Under the pieces are notes generated by a model. The model was not told the origin of the DNA and made no database searches. It saw nothing but the letters and a program-made list of their open reading frames with translations. A program made the translations under genes and the position numbers. Below, one piece after another: positions 31,050 to 33,867 of a stretch of DNA of 33,867 nt; positions within the stretch are counted from its first letter, which is position 1, and each line of letters starts with the position of its first letter. The DNA is taken from NCBI RefSeq assembly GCF_030269645.1, contig NZ_BSTR01000061.1:1-33867 (forward strand), given 5' to 3'. Origin of the DNA: Actinokineospora sp. NBRC 105648. GTDB taxonomy: Bacteria > Actinomycetota > Actinomycetes > Mycobacteriales > Pseudonocardiaceae.

Positions 31050-33464
31050 GTGGTCAGAAAGAGTCTCCCCCTGCTCCTCTTGCTGGCTCTGCTCTCCGGA
31101 ATCACCGTCGCGGTCTCCATCCCCGCGACATCATCGGCTGCCGGTCAAGAAGACTGTCGCCCCGACGGACTCGCCACGACGCCGAACGTCGCCGTGCCCT
31201 ACTGCCTCGCCTACGACACCGCGGGCCGGGAGAAGATGGGCGCCGACCACCCGCGCCGGGTCATCGGCTACTTCACCAGCTGGCGCACCGGCAAGAACGG
31301 CCAGCCGTCCTACCTGGCCAAGGACATCCCGTGGGACAAGGTCACCCACGTCAACTACGCCTTCGGCCACATCGACGGCCAGGGCAAGCTCTCGGTCGGC
31401 GACGACACCGCCGACAACCCCTCCACGGGCATCGAGTGGCCCGGCGTCCCCGGCGCCGAGACCGACCCGGCCTACCCGTACAAGGGCCACTTCAACCAGC
31501 TGAACAAGTTCAAGAAGCAGCACCCGAACGTCAAGACGCTGATCTCGGTCGGCGGCTGGGCCGAGACCGGTGGCTACATCGGCGCTGACGGCAAGCGGGT
31601 CGCCGACGGCGGCTTCTACGCGCTCACCGACTCCGCGGCGAAGATCTCCGCCTTCGCCGACTCCGCGGTCTCCTTCGTGCGCAAGTACGGCTTCAACGGC
31701 GTGGACATCGACTACGAGTACGCGACGTCGATGAACAACTCCGGCAACCCGGACGACTTCTCGATCTCCAACCCGCGGCGCGCCCGGCTGATGGCCGGCT
31801 ACGTGACGCTGATGAAGACGCTGCGCGAGAAGCTCGACGCGGCCAGCGCGGCGGACAACAAGTACTACCTGCTCAGCGTCGCGGCCCCGTCCTCGGGCTA
31901 CATGCTGCGCGGCATGGAGAACTACCAGGTCACCCAGTACCTGGACTACGTCAACATGATGACCTACGACCTGCACGGCGCCTGGAACAACTTCGTCGGC
32001 CCCAACGCGGCGCTCTACGACGACGGCAAGGACGCCGAGCTGCAGTTCTGGCAGTACTACAGCACCGCGCAGTACGGCGGCCTCGGCTACCTCAACAGCG
32101 ACTGGGCCTACCACTACTTCCGCGGCGCCATGGGCGCGGGCCGGATCAACCTCGGCATCCCCTACTACACCCGGGGCTGGCAGGGCGTGACCGGCGGTAC
32201 CAACGGCCTGTGGGGTTCGGCGCCGCTGCCGGACCAGACCAAGTGCCCACCGGGCACCGGCGGCACGGTCGGCTCCAAGGTCAACTGCGGCAACGGCGCG
32301 GTCGGCGCGGACAACCTCTGGCACGACCTGGACGTCGGCGGCGGAGAGGTCCCGGCGGGCTCCAACCCGCTCTGGCACGCCAAGAACCTGCAGGACGGCA
32401 AGATCGGCAGCTACGCCACCGCCTACGGGCTCGACCCGGTCAACAAGCCGCAGGACCGGGTGACCGGCACCTACGCCCGCAACTACGACTCGACCCTGGT
32501 CGCGCCGTGGCTGTGGAACGCCACCAAGAAGGTCTTCCTGTCCACTGAGGACGAGCAGTCCGCGGCGGTCAAGGCCCAGTACGTGGCTGACAAGGGCCTG
32601 GGCGGGGTGATGATCTGGGAGCTGGCGGGCGACTACGCCTACGACCAGACCAAGGGCGAGTACTTCATGGGCTCGACGCTGACGAACCTGTTCTACGACA
32701 AGTTCAAGGCGGCCGCGCCCTACGGCAACACCAAGGCCAAGATCGCCATGCCCGCCGACTCCCTGGACGTCAAGGTGTCCCTGGGCGGCTTCCCGGTCGG
32801 CGACGCGAACTACCCGATCACCCCGAAGGCCAAGATCACCAACTCGTCCACGCAGACCCTGCCGGGCGGCACGGAGATCCAGTTCGACTACGGCACCTCG
32901 GCGCCGCCCACCATCGGGCAGCAGTCCGGCTGGGCGCTCTCGGTGGTCTCCACCGGGCACACCGGCACCAACATCGGTGGCCTGAAGGGCGACCTGCACC
33001 GGTTCTCCATCAAGCTGCCCGGGTACCAGACGCTCGCGCCGGGCGCGAGCGCCGACGTGCAGCTGTCCTACTACCTGCCGGTGGCGCAGCTGTCGAACAT
33101 CACGATCACCTTCGGCGGCAAGTCGTACACGGCCACGCAGGAGTACCTGCGCGGCAGCGGCGGCACCACACCGACGTCGACGACGGTCCCGACGAGCAGC
33201 TCGACCACCACCACGGTGCCGACCTCGACCACGACCACGCCGACGTCGAGCACCACGACCACCACCACGACAACGACGACCCCGACCACCACGACCAGGC
33301 CGCCCACGTGCACCGCGGCGGCCTGGGACGCGGCGAAGGTCTACGCCACCGTCCAGACGGTGTCGTACAACGGTCGCCAGTACAAGAACAAGTGGTGGAC
33401 CCAGGGCGACCGCCCGGACCTGAGCGGTCAGTGGGGGGTGTGGCAGGACCTCGGCCCCTGCTGA
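31050..33464 (+). CDS. Secreted GH18 chitinase with ChiC-like and CBM5/12 domains
   Basis: An 804-residue extracellular chitinase. A Sec signal peptide (about 1-31, KSLPLLLLLALLSG) leads to a GH18 barrel (about 68-545). SxGG is SVGGW at 166-170. The catalytic motif is NGVDIDYEY (216-224), with Asp219, Asp221 and acid/base Glu223 intact but Asn216 in place of the usual first Asp. NMMTYDLHG and MIWELAGDY follow. A ChiC-type domain (about 565-700) and a nearly pure Thr/Ser/Pro linker (704-752) precede a C-terminal CBM5/12 chitin-binding module (YNGRQYKNKWWTQGDRPD). GTG 31050 has GGAGG six bases upstream. Two DasR-type sites upstream predict induction by chitin breakdown products. Confidence 0.97.
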   Translation: MVRKSLPLLLLLALLSGITVAVSIPATSSAAGQEDCRPDGLATTPNVAVPYCLAYDTAGREKMGADHPRRVIGYFTSWRTGKNGQPSYLAKDIPWDKVTHVNYAFGHIDGQGKLSVGDDTADNPSTGIEWPGVPGAETDPAYPYKGHFNQLNKFKKQHPNVKTLISVGGWAETGGYIGADGKRVADGGFYALTDSAAKISAFADSAVSFVRKYGFNGVDIDYEYATSMNNSGNPDDFSISNPRRARLMAGYVTLMKTLREKLDAASAADNKYYLLSVAAPSSGYMLRGMENYQVTQYLDYVNMMTYDLHGAWNNFVGPNAALYDDGKDAELQFWQYYSTAQYGGLGYLNSDWAYHYFRGAMGAGRINLGIPYYTRGWQGVTGGTNGLWGSAPLPDQTKCPPGTGGTVGSKVNCGNGAVGADNLWHDLDVGGGEVPAGSNPLWHAKNLQDGKIGSYATAYGLDPVNKPQDRVTGTYARNYDSTLVAPWLWNATKKVFLSTEDEQSAAVKAQYVADKGLGGVMIWELAGDYAYDQTKGEYFMGSTLTNLFYDKFKAAAPYGNTKAKIAMPADSLDVKVSLGGFPVGDANYPITPKAKITNSSTQTLPGGTEIQFDYGTSAPPTIGQQSGWALSVVSTGHTGTNIGGLKGDLHRFSIKLPGYQTLAPGASADVQLSYYLPVAQLSNITITFGGKSYTATQEYLRGSGGTTPTSTTVPTSSSTTTTVPTSTTTTPTSSTTTTTTTTTTPTTTTRPPTCTAAAWDAAKVYATVQTVSYNGRQYKNKWWTQGDRPDLSGQWGVWQDLGPC

Positions 33465-33533
33465 GGTCCACGTGAGACCCCGCGGGACGGCCGCCGGTGT
33501 ACCCGGCCCGGTGGTCGCCCCGCGGTCCAACCA

Positions 33534-33569
33534 GGCCGGGCCCGGGACTGCGAAGTCCCGGGCCCGGCC
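33534..33569 (+). terminator. Rho-independent terminator of the chitinase gene
   Basis: Perfect 16-bp arms (33534-33549 and 33554-33569) with a GCGA loop are followed by GTTTTCG. It lies about 70 bp past the chitinase stop. Confidence 0.9.
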
Positions 33570-33649
33570 GTTTTCGTGGTGACGCACCCCGGTGACCCCC
33601 GGGTGATGCGCGCCCGGCTGGACAGCCGAACACCCGCTGTGCACCCTGG

Positions 33650-33740
33650 CCCGGAGCCCGGAGCCCGGAGCCCGGAGCCCGGAGCCCGGAGCCCGGAGCC
33701 CGGAGCCCGGAGCCCGGAGCCCGGAGCCCGGAGCCCGGAG
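33650..33740. repeat. 7-bp microsatellite (CCCGGAG), 13 exact units
   Basis: Thirteen perfect copies of CCCGGAG run without interruption. No gene can be assigned to it. Confidence 0.95.
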
Positions 33741-33867
33741 CCCGCCAGCCCGCCAGCCCGCCAGCCCGCCAGCCCGCCAGCCCGCCAGCCCGCCAGCCCG
33801 CCAGCCCGCCAGCCCGCCAGCCCGCCAGCCCGCCAGCCCGCCAGCCCGCCAGCCCGCCAGCCCGCCG
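33741..33867. repeat. 8-bp microsatellite (CCCGCCAG), 15 units to the window end
   Basis: Fifteen perfect copies of CCCGCCAG (33741-33860) directly abut the 7-bp array, followed by CCCGCCG at the window edge. The true length beyond the window is not visible. Confidence 0.95.

Noticed and set aside
1..33867. tRNA, rRNA or CRISPR features
   Set aside because: I found no cloverleaf-like segment, rRNA block or spacer-repeat pattern. The tandem arrays lack unique spacers of constant length.

Overview
The window is a stretch of high-GC actinobacterial chromosome. GC-rich codon use, many GTG starts, 4-nt GTGA stop/start overlaps and gene order all support this. The order MBL hydrolase - cyclophilin - rel - apt - secF - secD - yajC - ruvB - ruvA - ruvC - yebC - pdxT - pdxS is the conserved actinobacterial core block also found in Mycobacterium (Rv2581c-Rv2606c region). 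A family such as Pseudonocardiaceae is a reasonable guess from the overall style, but the sequence does not prove it.

Layout. 1-320: one copy of an unrecognised dispersed repeat with degenerate ~28-bp tandem modules. 321-1668 (-): a two-TM protein and an MBL-fold hydrolase. 1799-3444 (+): two adjacent cyclophilin-type prolyl isomerases, one TM-anchored and one a lipoprotein. 3458-7132 (+): accessory insert with an AraC-type regulator and a low-GC NACHT NTPase resembling bacterial antiphage/STAND proteins. 7223-11193 (-): a terpenoid-cyclase-fold protein, Rel and Apt. 11285-12328: a decayed IS30-family element with terminal inverted repeats and a possible 3-bp target duplication. 12481-18600 (-): secF, secD, yajC, ruvB, ruvA and ruvC, for protein export and Holliday-junction processing. 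18650-21877: membrane metallophosphoesterase, DUF985-type cupin, GNAT acetyltransferase and DUF4262-type protein. 22050-26130: yebC, pdxT and pdxS, with azlC/azlD and a divergent HTH-cupin regulator lying between the two PLP-synthase genes. 26347-28458 (+): an EF-G-like protein with a degenerate G4 motif. 28459-29064: a second copy of the dispersed repeat, here with a long inverted repeat. 29204-33464: divergent secreted enzymes, an M14 metallocarboxypeptidase and a GH18 chitinase with ChiC-like and CBM5/12 domains. Two sites matching the DasR operator precede the chitinase. 33650-33867: a 7-bp microsatellite that switches abruptly to an 8-bp microsatellite and runs off the window.

How the genes work together. 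Rel and Apt belong to nucleotide and stringent-response metabolism. SecD, SecF and YajC assist Sec export, and RuvABC process recombination junctions. PdxS and PdxT together make pyridoxal phosphate. The 3' end of the window is a small extracellular chitin/peptide-degradation locus probably under N-acetylglucosamine control. The least ordinary parts are the NACHT gene placed inside the ppiB-rel junction, the paired composite repeats, the decayed second copy of the yebC 3' end, and the operator-bearing azlCD insertion that separates pdxS from pdxT.
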